Assembly: GCA_910577525.1 (NCBI GenBank)
Contig: CAJTLI010000024.1
Coordinates: 1-38,305, forward strand
DNA length: 38,305 nt
Source: an uncultured Oscillospiraceae bacterium
GTDB taxonomy: Bacteria; Bacillota; Clostridia; Oscillospirales; Oscillospiraceae
Reading direction: 5' to 3'
Shown here: piece after piece, positions 22,913 through 29,729 of the stretch
Numbering within the stretch: position 1 is the stretch's first letter
Layout: the number at the start of each line of letters is the position of its first letter
Program-made: the position numbers and the translations under genes
Notes under the pieces: model-generated
What the model saw: the letters and a program-made list of their open reading frames with translations, nothing else
Told to the model about the DNA's origin: nothing
The model's database searches: none

Positions 22913-23743
22913 TTATTCGCCATAGTCAACGATGACGTACACATACCGCACGCCCGCGATGTCCGCCGCGGGCTTCACCTGGGCGTAGCGGCTGATGCCG
23001 TCCTCCTCCACGTACAGCGTCTGCACCGAGCCCACGATGAGCCCCGGCGGGTACACCCCCCCCAGCCCGGAGGTGGTCACCTGGTCGCCGGTGACAAGCT
23101 GGGCCTCCTCCGACACGTAGGCCAGCCGAAGCAGCCCCTCCAGCATCAGGGTGAAGTCCCCCTCCAGAATGGCGGCCTCGTCGGTGCGGGCCACCCGGCC
23201 CCCCAGCTTCAGGGTGGGGTCCAGAATGGTGGTGACCACGGAGGAGTTCAGGTCCGCCTCGGTGACGACCCCCACCAGATAGCCGTACTGGTCGATGACG
23301 CAGTCGTTGACCTCCACGCCCCCGGCGGTGCCCCGGTCGATGGTCAGGTCCGCCGTCCAGTTGGACGACGCCCCGCGCACCACCGCCGCGTCCCGGTATT
23401 GGAGCTCGGGGCGCTCCTCCGCCAGGCCCAGCAGGTCCTTCATGCGCTCGTTCTCCCGGGCCGCGTCCTGTCCGGCGATGGCGTCCCGCTCCAGCTCCGC
23501 CACCCGCTGGCGCAGGGCCTCGTTCTCCTCCTCCAGCTCCTGGAAGCGGAAGGAGCGGTCATACTGATCCTGAGTCCAGTTGGTAATCGCGCCGGACGCC
23601 GCTCGGAAGGGGGTGGCCAGCAGCTCAAACACGCCGGTGACTGGGTCGTAGCCCAGAATTCCCGCCCCCAGGGCCAGCACCGCCGCGAGCAAAACGGCGG
23701 CCACCAGCAGCAGACCGCCGTTGTTTCGGAAAAATTGCCTCAT
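22913..23743 (-). CDS. mreC: rod-shape-determining protein MreC
   Basis: The 276-residue protein has one N-terminal membrane helix (GGLLLVAAVLLAAVLAL). A coiled coil follows (FQELEEENEALRQRVAELER), then the extracellular beta-rich MreC domain with DLTIDRGTAGGVEVNDCV, GYLVGVVTEAD, VVTTILDP, LVTGDQVTTSGLGG and YPPGLIVG. MreC scaffolds the elongation machinery for cell-wall growth. AGGAG lies about ten bases before ATG 23743. It lies between maf and mutS; the usual neighbours mreB and mreD are absent here. Confidence 0.93.
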   Translation of the reverse strand: MRQFFRNNGGLLLVAAVLLAAVLALGAGILGYDPVTGVFELLATPFRAASGAITNWTQDQYDRSFRFQELEEENEALRQRVAELERDAIAGQDAARENERMKDLLGLAEERPELQYRDAAVVRGASSNWTADLTIDRGTAGGVEVNDCVIDQYGYLVGVVTEADLNSSVVTTILDPTLKLGGRVARTDEAAILEGDFTLMLEGLLRLAYVSEEAQLVTGDQVTTSGLGGVYPPGLIVGSVQTLYVEEDGISRYAQVKPAADIAGVRYVYVIVDYGE

Positions 23744-23788
23744 TGATGATAGTCTCCTGTCTTAAACGCCTGTGTTGTCATGTGCCGC

Positions 23789-24595
23789 TCACGACGGCTC
23801 CGCGCTTCCCAGCAAGTCGATTCCAAAACCGGCCAGAATCCGGCCCAGCCGGAACACCGGCAGGCCCACCACGTTGCCGTAATCCCCCCGGATGCCCTTC
23901 ACCAGCAGGGCCCCCAGGCCCTGAATGCCGTAGGCCCCGGCCTTGTCCATGGGCTCGCCGGTGGCGATGTAGCCCCGGATCTCGCCGGGCTCCAGCGCCC
24001 GGAAGACCACCGCCGTCTCCTCGTGCTCGGTGACGGCCCGCTCCCCTTGGAGCACCGTCACCCCGGTGTACACCCGGTGCTCCCGGCCGGACAGGGTGGT
24101 CAGCATGGAAAAGGCGTCCCCCGGGTCCCGGGGCTTGCCCAGCACCGCCCCGTCCAGGGCCACCACCGTGTCGGCGCCAATGACGATATCCCTGGGTCCG
24201 GCCCGTTTGACCGCCCGGGCCTTGCGCAGGGACAGCTCCTCCACAATCTGGTCCGGGGACAGCCCCGCCTCCACCGACTCGTCCACGTTGGGGGCGGAAA
24301 CCTTGAAGTCCCGCAGGCCGATCTGCTCCAGCAGCTCCTTGCGGCGGGGGGACTTGGAGGCCAGGATGATCTGGGCCTTTTCCGCCGTGGGCGGTTCGTC
24401 GATGCCCAGCAGATAGTTGGCGGAGACATGGTAGAGCCGCGCCAATTTTGCAATTGCGGCAGCGCCCGGTTCCCGCTGGCCGTATTCATAGTTGCAGTAG
24501 GTGCTGATAGCTACGTTAAGAATATCGGCAACTTCTGTTTGCTTGAGCTTGTTTTCAAGACGAAGCTCTTTCATACGTTCAGCTAAAATTTCCAT
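23789..24595 (-). CDS. maf: XRE helix-turn-helix fused to Maf nucleotide pyrophosphatase
   Basis: The protein has 268 residues. Residues 1-64 form an XRE DNA-binding domain (MKELRLENKLKQTEVADIL, STYCNYEYGQREPG, LARLYHVSANYLLG). After a ten-residue linker, residues about 75-268 are a complete Maf domain: IILASKSPRRKELLEQIGL, VDESVEAGLSPDQIVEEL, VIGADTVVALDGAVLGKP, GREHRVYTGVTV and DKAGAYGIQG. Maf enzymes hydrolyse dTTP, UTP or modified nucleotides. The frame is unbroken across the join and no ATG with a ribosome site lies at the usual Maf start, so Maf must be made as the fusion. GAGG precedes ATG 24595. The 5' part is less GC-rich than the rest. It may autoregulate through the palindrome upstream. 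Confidence 0.9.
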   Translation of the reverse strand: MEILAERMKELRLENKLKQTEVADILNVAISTYCNYEYGQREPGAAAIAKLARLYHVSANYLLGIDEPPTAEKAQIILASKSPRRKELLEQIGLRDFKVSAPNVDESVEAGLSPDQIVEELSLRKARAVKRAGPRDIVIGADTVVALDGAVLGKPRDPGDAFSMLTTLSGREHRVYTGVTVLQGERAVTEHEETAVVFRALEPGEIRGYIATGEPMDKAGAYGIQGLGALLVKGIRGDYGNVVGLPVFRLGRILAGFGIDLLGSAEPS

Positions 24596-24604
24596 AAAAA
24601 CCTC

Positions 24605-24646
24605 TTGACTTCTCCTTTTGTGTAAGCATAATAAAGTTAAGCTTAC
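24605..24646. promoter_or_regulatory. divergent promoter with palindromic operator
   Basis: TTGACT at 24605 and a -10 of ATAATA/TAATAA near 24628 drive the plus-strand DUF6809-like gene. GTAAGC at 24622-24627 and GCTTAC at 24641-24646 form an inverted repeat (wider form TTGTGTAAGC/GCTTACAAAA) overlapping that promoter and the start region of the fusion gene. It is a natural target for the adjacent XRE domain. Confidence 0.6.
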
Positions 24647-24665
24647 AAAAAAGGAGGAGCACACA

Positions 24666-24951
24666 ATGACAGAATTACTACGTGAGCTGTATTATATGGT
24701 AGATGACTGGGCCAGTCAACAGTACGAAAAGCGAGGAAGCAAAAGCCCTGCTGGCCCGCCAGTCCGATCTCAAAAATGAAATCGAGCTCAGGCTCGGTGA
24801 GGGCGGCCGGGAGCTGCTGGAGTCGCTCAGCAATCTGAGCTTGGAGCTGGAGGAAATCCACGACCAGGCGCTGTTCCGGGCGGCGATGCGGCTGGGGACA
24901 ACGATTGCACAGCCCAGGCGCGGGCCGTGGACCCCGGCGGCGCTCCGGTGA
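24666..24951 (+). pseudogene. DUF6809-like small protein, frameshifted
   Basis: AAGGAGGAG then ATG 24666 starts MTELLRELYYMVDDWASQQ, as in DUF6809-type proteins of clostridia. The frame ends after about 37 codons. The frame one base over carries SEEAKALLARQSDLKNE, LGEGGRELLESLSNLS and the helical end HDQALFRAAMRLGTTI, which is the rest of the family pattern. Adding one A to the AAAA near 24730 (GAAAAGCGAGG) would join them as YEKSEEAKALL. Such genes often sit opposite an XRE regulator, as here. The function is unknown, and the product is probably truncated. Confidence 0.55.
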
Positions 24952-25161
24952 CGCGCCCACGGGCGGCAGCGCCAATAGGGGGACGCCAGCCGAACGCCGC
25001 GCGCGCCGGAAGGGTTTGCGCCCGCCTCCCGTATCGGGCGTCCCCCGTAAACGGGGGTTCTCAGGGGGGGCCGTCCTGTGAGCGAGAGCGCGCCCTGGGC
25101 GCTCGAAGCCGAATCGGCGGACACCCCCTGAGTGTGTCTTTGGTTACTTTCTGCACAAGCA
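24952..25161. other. intergenic hairpin-rich stretch
   Basis: No gene is seen. There are perfect stems at 25042-25057 (CCCCCGT/ACGGGGG) and 25148-25167 (CTTTCTGC/GCAGAAAG). Together with the repeats that follow they look like genome-wide intergenic elements. They may also stop transcription from the convergent DUF6809-like and U32 genes. Confidence 0.4.
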
Positions 25162-25394
25162 GAAAGTAACGCCCCCGGCAGGGATACATCCCTGCCATCC
25201 TGCGGGCGGATCATATCCGCCCCTACACGGCTTTCTCCCATGGGAGAGAAAGTACCCCGCCGGAGGCAGCGCCGCGGGCGGATTATATCCGCCCCTACAC
25301 AACGGGAGTGCCGGAGATAGAGGGGGAAAGTAACGCCCCCGGCAGGGGTGTATCCCTGCCATCCTGCGGGCGGATCATATCCGCCCCTACACGG
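25162..25394. repeat. palindromic REP-like repeat cluster
   Basis: A 69-bp unit starting GAAAGTAACGCCCCCGGCAG occurs at 25162-25230 and 25326-25394, differing at only a few bases. Each contains two palindromes: a CAGGG...CCCTG stem and GGGCGGATCATATCCGCCC. A third copy of the second palindrome, with TTATAT at its centre, lies at 25276-25294. The units are in the same direction and separated by about 95 bases. They resemble REP/BOX-type intergenic repeats, not CRISPR. Confidence 0.75.
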
Positions 25395-25425
25395 CGGGGG
25401 TGCCGGAGACAAAAGGGGATGGGGA

Positions 25426-27510
25426 TTACTCCACATCCCGATAGTACAGCCCCCGGGTGTAGTTGTTGGGCACATAGTTTCCCTTTCCCCGGTAGGCCTC
25501 CAGCACCTGGACGCACTCCACCCCGTTCTCGGTGGTGAACAGCAGCCGGACGGCCCGCAGGCCCGCCTTTTTCCAGTCCTGGGCCTTGTCCGCCAGGAAC
25601 ACCTTGTTGGCGTTCAAAATCTCGTTGCGGCAGCCGTAGGCCCGCTCCACCGGGAAGCGGACCCCCTTCCGGTCGGTGAGCAGATTCACGTTGGAGCACA
25701 CGCACTTCCCCGACTGGTTTTTGACGGCGCAGTTCTCCGTAATCATCAGGGGCAGGCGGCCATAGGCGATGATCTCCAGGTCCACGGCCTTGGACAGGTC
25801 CCGGATCTGGGCCAGCTTCAGCTCGAAGGAGGCGGTCAGCGACTGGAAGCCCAGCCGCTTGTACTCCTTCACCCCCTGGCTGTTGAACACCTGGAGGCCG
25901 AAGTCCCCCCGCAGCGTAAAGCCCAGCTCCCGGCACAGGGGGATCAGGCCCAGATTGCCCACGTAGGCGTTGGTGACGCCCGCCTCCCTGCACGCCTCCA
26001 GCTCCCGGCGCAGGCCGTCCAGCTCCCGGTCGAAGCAGATCCGGGGCAGCACCGCCGCCACGGGGACGCCCCGGCTCACCGCTCCGTTCACATCCTCCGG
26101 GTGGGCGGCGATCTCCTCCGCGGGCAGGGTGATGAGGTCCGGCTTGGCCCGGATGAGCTCAAAGGTGAGCTGGCCCGCCCGGCGCAGGGAGAGGTAGATA
26201 TCCGGCTCCCCCCGGTAGTTCTCGTACCGGGCCCCCACCTTGTACTCGCTGTGGCGGCGCTGGGGCAGGGCGGCGCGCTGGGCGGACAGTCCGTCCAGCA
26301 CCTGCCGCCGCAGGCCGTTCAGCGCCGACAGCGGCACCGCCAGCCCGTCCTGCACCAGGGAGCGCACCTCCGTCACCCGGTAGGGCGTGCCGCCGGTCTT
26401 GGACAGCTGCTCCTCCACTTCCGCCTGGGTGGTGACACGGCGGCGCGCCGCCTCGGGAACCCGGCCCGCCGCCGTGACCACATGGCCGTCCCGGTCCTCC
26501 ACCCCCACCTGCACCGGCTCCCCCGGGCGGATCAGGGCGTAAAACTTCACCGGCACGCCGGGGCCCTCCCCCTTGTCGTAGGCGGCCTTGGCCTGGGCGA
26601 ACAGCTCCCGGGGATTTTTGGCCTCCTCCCGGACGCCGAACATGTCCGGGCCCTTTTTCTCCATGAAATAGCCGTCGGTAAAGCCCTGGCGGGAGAAGGC
26701 CTGCTCCAGGCGGGACAGCTCCTCCGCCGTGGGCTCCCGCCCCTCCCGGAGGGCGTCGGCGTACACCTTGGTGACGATATAGACGTACTCAGGCCGCTTC
26801 ATGCGGCCCTCAATTTTGGCGCTGGCCACCCCCATGTCCCGGAGCTCCTGCAAATGCCCGGCCAGGGACATGTCCTTCAGGGACAGCGGATGGCCCGAGA
26901 CCAGCTCGTCCCCCCAGCCGTAGGGCAGGCGGCAGGGCTGGGCGCACATGCCCCGGTTGCCGCTGCGCCCGCCGATGACGGAGGACATGAAGCACTGCCC
27001 CGAGTAGCACATGCACAGGGCCCCGTGGACAAACACCTCGATCTCGATGGGGGAGCGCTGGCAGATATAGGCGATGTCCCGCCGGGACAGCTCCCGGGCC
27101 AGCACCGCCCGGGTGATCCCCAGGTCGGCGGCCTGCTTCACCCCGTCCAGGCTGTGGAGGGTCATCTGGGTGGAGGCGTGGAGGGGCAGGTCCGGCGCGG
27201 CCTGCCGCAGCACCCGCACCAGCCCCATGTCCTGGACCAGCACCGCGTCCGCCCCCAGGCGGGACGCCTGGACGGCGCAGTCCGCCGCCTGGGCCATCTC
27301 CCGGTCGGAGCACAGGGTGTTCAGCGTCAGGTAGACCTTGACGCCCCGGAGGTGGCAGTAGGAAACCGCCGAGGCGAACTCGTCCCGGGTGAAGTTTTTC
27401 GCCCCCCGGCGGGCGTTGAATTGTCCGAATCCGAGGTAGACCGCGTCCGCCCCGGCGCACACCGCCGCGCGCAGCGCCTCCGGGCTGCCGGCGGGGGAAA
27501 GTATCTCCAT
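25426..27510 (-). CDS. U32-family protein (DUF3656), RlhA/PrtC-like
   Basis: The 694-residue protein opens with MEILSPAGSPEALRAAVCAG, as U32 proteins do. It has the family signature EVFVHGALCMCYSGQC, followed by NRGMCAQPCR with cysteines likely to bind an iron-sulfur cluster. The middle section fits DUF3656, and a second barrel-like part has CVCSNVNLL and NCAVKN. U32 members include RlhA, which hydroxylates 23S rRNA C2501, and other RNA or ubiquinone hydroxylases; protease activity is doubtful. ATG 27510 follows GGAGG. The frame stays open to 27654, but that extension lies in AT-rich repeat DNA and is rejected. zapA lies upstream on the same strand, an arrangement common in Firmicutes. Confidence 0.88.
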   Translation of the reverse strand: MEILSPAGSPEALRAAVCAGADAVYLGFGQFNARRGAKNFTRDEFASAVSYCHLRGVKVYLTLNTLCSDREMAQAADCAVQASRLGADAVLVQDMGLVRVLRQAAPDLPLHASTQMTLHSLDGVKQAADLGITRAVLARELSRRDIAYICQRSPIEIEVFVHGALCMCYSGQCFMSSVIGGRSGNRGMCAQPCRLPYGWGDELVSGHPLSLKDMSLAGHLQELRDMGVASAKIEGRMKRPEYVYIVTKVYADALREGREPTAEELSRLEQAFSRQGFTDGYFMEKKGPDMFGVREEAKNPRELFAQAKAAYDKGEGPGVPVKFYALIRPGEPVQVGVEDRDGHVVTAAGRVPEAARRRVTTQAEVEEQLSKTGGTPYRVTEVRSLVQDGLAVPLSALNGLRRQVLDGLSAQRAALPQRRHSEYKVGARYENYRGEPDIYLSLRRAGQLTFELIRAKPDLITLPAEEIAAHPEDVNGAVSRGVPVAAVLPRICFDRELDGLRRELEACREAGVTNAYVGNLGLIPLCRELGFTLRGDFGLQVFNSQGVKEYKRLGFQSLTASFELKLAQIRDLSKAVDLEIIAYGRLPLMITENCAVKNQSGKCVCSNVNLLTDRKGVRFPVERAYGCRNEILNANKVFLADKAQDWKKAGLRAVRLLFTTENGVECVQVLEAYRGKGNYVPNNYTRGLYYRDVE

Positions 27511-27541
27511 AAGGTCCTCCGAGTTATTTTTCTCTCTGGTC

Positions 27542-27806
27542 AAGGGCCCTCCTTTTTTCTTTGAAAAGAAAAAAGGAGGCGAAAAAAGAAACTTCAATTC
27601 GCTGCTGGCGTGGGCAATGGCGGAAAGTGCCGCGACGGCCACAAAACAGATCATTATATTTGAAAAATATAAAATATATAAAATCGTTCAGTATGCGCTT
27701 GTGTTGTGGCCGGCGAATCGTTTTATGCTACTGTGTACATCAGTAACGAATGAAAGTTTTTCTTTTTGCTTCTTTTTCTTTTCTCAAAAAGAAAAAGAAG
27801 GCCCTT
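27542..27806. repeat. 265-bp element bounded by inverted AT-rich hairpins
   Basis: The left end AAGGGCC (27542) is followed by a perfect 15-bp stem CCTCCTTTTTTCTTT/AAAGAAAAAAGGAGG (27548-27579). The right end mirrors it: a 14-bp stem CTTCTTTTTCTTTT/AAAAGAAAAAGAAG (27769-27800), then GGCCCTT to 27806. The interior is AT-rich and non-coding. The zapA stop codon (27805-27807) overlaps the right end. It may be a mobile-looking repeat or two separate terminators of common origin. Confidence 0.5.
27769..27800 (-). terminator. terminator-like hairpin after zapA
   Basis: A perfect 14-bp stem, CTTCTTTTTCTTTT/AAAAGAAAAAGAAG with a CTCA loop, begins five bases beyond the zapA stop. On the minus strand it is followed by CAAAAAGAAAAA rather than a T-run, so termination is uncertain. 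Confidence 0.4.
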
Positions 27807-28119
27807 ACCGCTTCTGCTGCAATTTGAAGATCTCCCGCTTGGACTCGCTCAGCTCGTTTTTCAGCCGGGCGTTCTCCTCCAGCAGGTCCTTGATCTGGCG
27901 GCGCAGGTTCTCCGACGCCTCCTGCTCCTTGAAGCGGTCGTCGGCGATGTTGATGGCGGTGAGCACGGCGGCGTCCATCCGGGAGACGCCGGCGGACCTG
28001 CCCGTCTCCTTCAGCTTTTCGTTCACATAGGCGGCCACCCGGTGGACGTAGTTCTCATCCTCCACGGCCAGCAGCGTATAGTTCAATCCACCCACGGTCA
28101 CGGTGACGCGGTTTTGCAT
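27805..28119 (-). CDS. zapA: cell division protein ZapA
   Basis: The 104-residue protein has the ZapA pattern: a short beta-rich N-terminus (NRVTVTVGGLNYTLLAVED), a helix with YVHRVAAYVNEKLKE, then MDAAVLTAINIADDRF and a long coiled coil to the end. ZapA tetramers bundle FtsZ filaments at the division site. AGGAGGGG lies six bases before ATG 28119. TATAAT on the minus strand at 28153-28158 with a weak TTTCCT -35 is the likely promoter. The U32 gene follows after about 295 bases of repeat DNA. Confidence 0.9.
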   Translation of the reverse strand: MQNRVTVTVGGLNYTLLAVEDENYVHRVAAYVNEKLKETGRSAGVSRMDAAVLTAINIADDRFKEQEASENLRRQIKDLLEENARLKNELSESKREIFKLQQKR

Positions 28120-28225
28120 GGCGGTCCCCTCCTGCGTAAAAAGTCAACCTATATTATAGCATACTCTCCCGAAAAAGGAAATGAAAAAACAATAAATCTC
28201 CGAGGATTTTTCGGCGTCCCGCTTC

Positions 28226-28254
28226 TTGACACCGGGCGAAAAAGATGATACAGT
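28226..28254 (+). promoter_or_regulatory. promoter of the glycine T-box operon
   Basis: TTGACA at 28226, 17 bases and TACAGT at 28249 lie just before the T-box leader. Confidence 0.8.
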
Positions 28255-28261
28255 GGCTGTC

Positions 28262-28606
28262 AGTAAGCGATGACGGAGAACAGTACCCCGCGCACGGGGC
28301 TTCAGAGAGGGGACGGACGGTGCGAGTCCCCCGAAGGCGCGGCGGGAACGGCCCTCCCGAGCCCGGGCAGGAAATGGCCCGGCGGTCTCCCGCCGTTACC
28401 GGGTCAAGAGGGCGCGCCCAAGGGCGTGAATTCAGGTGGAACCGCGGACAAGAAGAAGCGCGGAGCAAGGGGCTGCGAGGGAGCTTGGACCGGAGGGAGG
28501 GGCGCTGTGTGCCAGTGGCAAGCGTCTGCCGGCGGCCGAGCGTCCAGACCCTTGCGGAGCGTGACAACAGTTCGCCCTGAGCCATGACGGCTCGGGGCGT
28601 TTTTTT
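28262..28606 (+). promoter_or_regulatory. T-box riboswitch, glycine specifier
   Basis: The leader has the stem I motif GATGACGGAGAACAGTA (28269), the distal AGAGAG (28304) and GGTGCGAG, a specifier region GGGAAC-GGC-CCTCCCGAG with GGC (glycine) at 28350-28352, and the T-box AGGTGGAACCGCGG at 28434-28447. The terminator CGCCCTGAGCC/GGCTCGGGGCG ends in seven T at 28600-28606. Uncharged tRNA-Gly should bind and antiterminate. Downstream come an acyltransferase gene, then glyS, which confirms the glycine assignment. Confidence 0.93.
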
Positions 28607-28644
28607 GACGGCGGGCCCCGGAGCGGGAAAAGGAGGGGGAGTCT

Positions 28645-29685
28645 ATGGACAAACCGGCAGGACGGGACCCGGCGCTGGACGGGGCCCGGGCCCTGGCCAT
28701 CGTGCTGGTGGTGCTCACCCACTGCGCCAGCACCGGCCTCACCGGCCCGGTGGGGACCTTCGACTGGTGGAGCTCCCTGGTGTGGGGCACTCTGGCCCGG
28801 CCCTCGGTGCCCCTGTTTTTCCTGTGCAGCGGGGCGCTGATGCTGTGCCGGGACATCACCCCCCGGCGCATTTTCACCCACAACCTGCCCCGCATCCTGT
28901 GCGCCATGTTCGCCTGGGCCTTTCTCTACCGGCTGTACTGGCTGAACGAGGGCGGCGGGCTCACCCCGGAAAACCTGCTGGACGCGGCCAAGCGCACCCT
29001 TCTGCTCCAGCACGAGTTCCACTTCTATTTCCTGCACATCCTCTTGCTGGTGTACGCCTTTCTTCCCGCCGTCCGGGTGTTCGTCCGCGCCGCCTCCCGG
29101 CGGGAGCTGGAGTACCTGCTGGCCCTGTGGTTCGTCACCGGCATCCTCCTGCCGCTGCTGAAAAACTTCTGGCCCTTCACCCTGGTCTACCAGATCGAGG
29201 CCCGGTATCAGATGAACACCGCCTACGCCTCCATCGGCTACGCCCTGCTGGGCTGCTATCTCCGGCAGTACGGGCACACCGTCCCCCGGAAATGGTACGC
29301 CCTGGCCTTCGCGGCGGGGCTGGCCTTCTCCTTCGGGGGCACGGCGCTGTTCTCCCTGCGGGACGGGGCGCTGAACGGGATGTTTCTGGAGGGCATGTCC
29401 CCCGGCCCTATGTTCATGTCCCTGGGGCTGTTCGGGCTGATCCTCACGCAGAAGCGCTGGCCCGCCCCGGTGGTGAAGGTCACGGGACGGCTGGCCCGGG
29501 CGTCCTTCTGCGTCTACCTGTCCCACGTCCTCTTTCAGCACCTGCTGCGGGGGATGGGGATCGTGGCGGGAACCTCCCCCTGCCTGCTCTGGATTCCCCT
29601 GGTGTGCGCGCTGCTGCTGGCCGCGGGCTGGCTGGCCTGGGAGGTGCTCCACCGCATTCCCCTCGTAAGGACCTATCTCGTCTGA
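28645..29685 (+). CDS. acyltransferase-3 family membrane protein
   Basis: The 346-residue protein has about ten membrane helices and the acyltransferase-3 hallmarks: DGARALAIVLVVLTHC with the catalytic-type His near residue 26, SVPLFFLCSGALML with the conserved Arg-containing region after it, and FCVYLSHVLFQHLL near the end. Members such as OafA and WecH O-acetylate surface sugars using acyl groups brought across the membrane. AGGAGGGGG precedes ATG 28645. It lies 39 bases after the glycine T-box terminator and 45 bases before glyS, so glycine starvation should raise its expression. This link is unusual, and the substrate is unknown. Confidence 0.85.
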   Translation: MDKPAGRDPALDGARALAIVLVVLTHCASTGLTGPVGTFDWWSSLVWGTLARPSVPLFFLCSGALMLCRDITPRRIFTHNLPRILCAMFAWAFLYRLYWLNEGGGLTPENLLDAAKRTLLLQHEFHFYFLHILLLVYAFLPAVRVFVRAASRRELEYLLALWFVTGILLPLLKNFWPFTLVYQIEARYQMNTAYASIGYALLGCYLRQYGHTVPRKWYALAFAAGLAFSFGGTALFSLRDGALNGMFLEGMSPGPMFMSLGLFGLILTQKRWPAPVVKVTGRLARASFCVYLSHVLFQHLLRGMGIVAGTSPCLLWIPLVCALLLAAGWLAWEVLHRIPLVRTYLV

Positions 29686-29729
29686 TCGGGAAGAATTCCA
29701 AAACTATCCACAATATAAAAGGAGCGCTC

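Noticed and set aside
23789..24350. Separate maf start downstream of the XRE domain
   Set aside because: No ATG, GTG or TTG with a ribosome site occurs at the conserved Maf start, so the fusion is taken as real.
25162..25394. CRISPR array
   Set aside because: Only two full units, about 95 bases apart, each internally palindromic and longer than CRISPR repeats; no cas genes are in view.
27511..27654. N-terminal extension of the U32 protein with a hydrophobic start
   Set aside because: It lies in AT-rich hairpin repeat DNA, lacks a ribosome site, and MEILSPAG at 27510 is the usual U32 start.
28584..29729. Upstream extension of glyS
   Set aside because: It begins in the T-box terminator and overlaps the acyltransferase gene in another frame.
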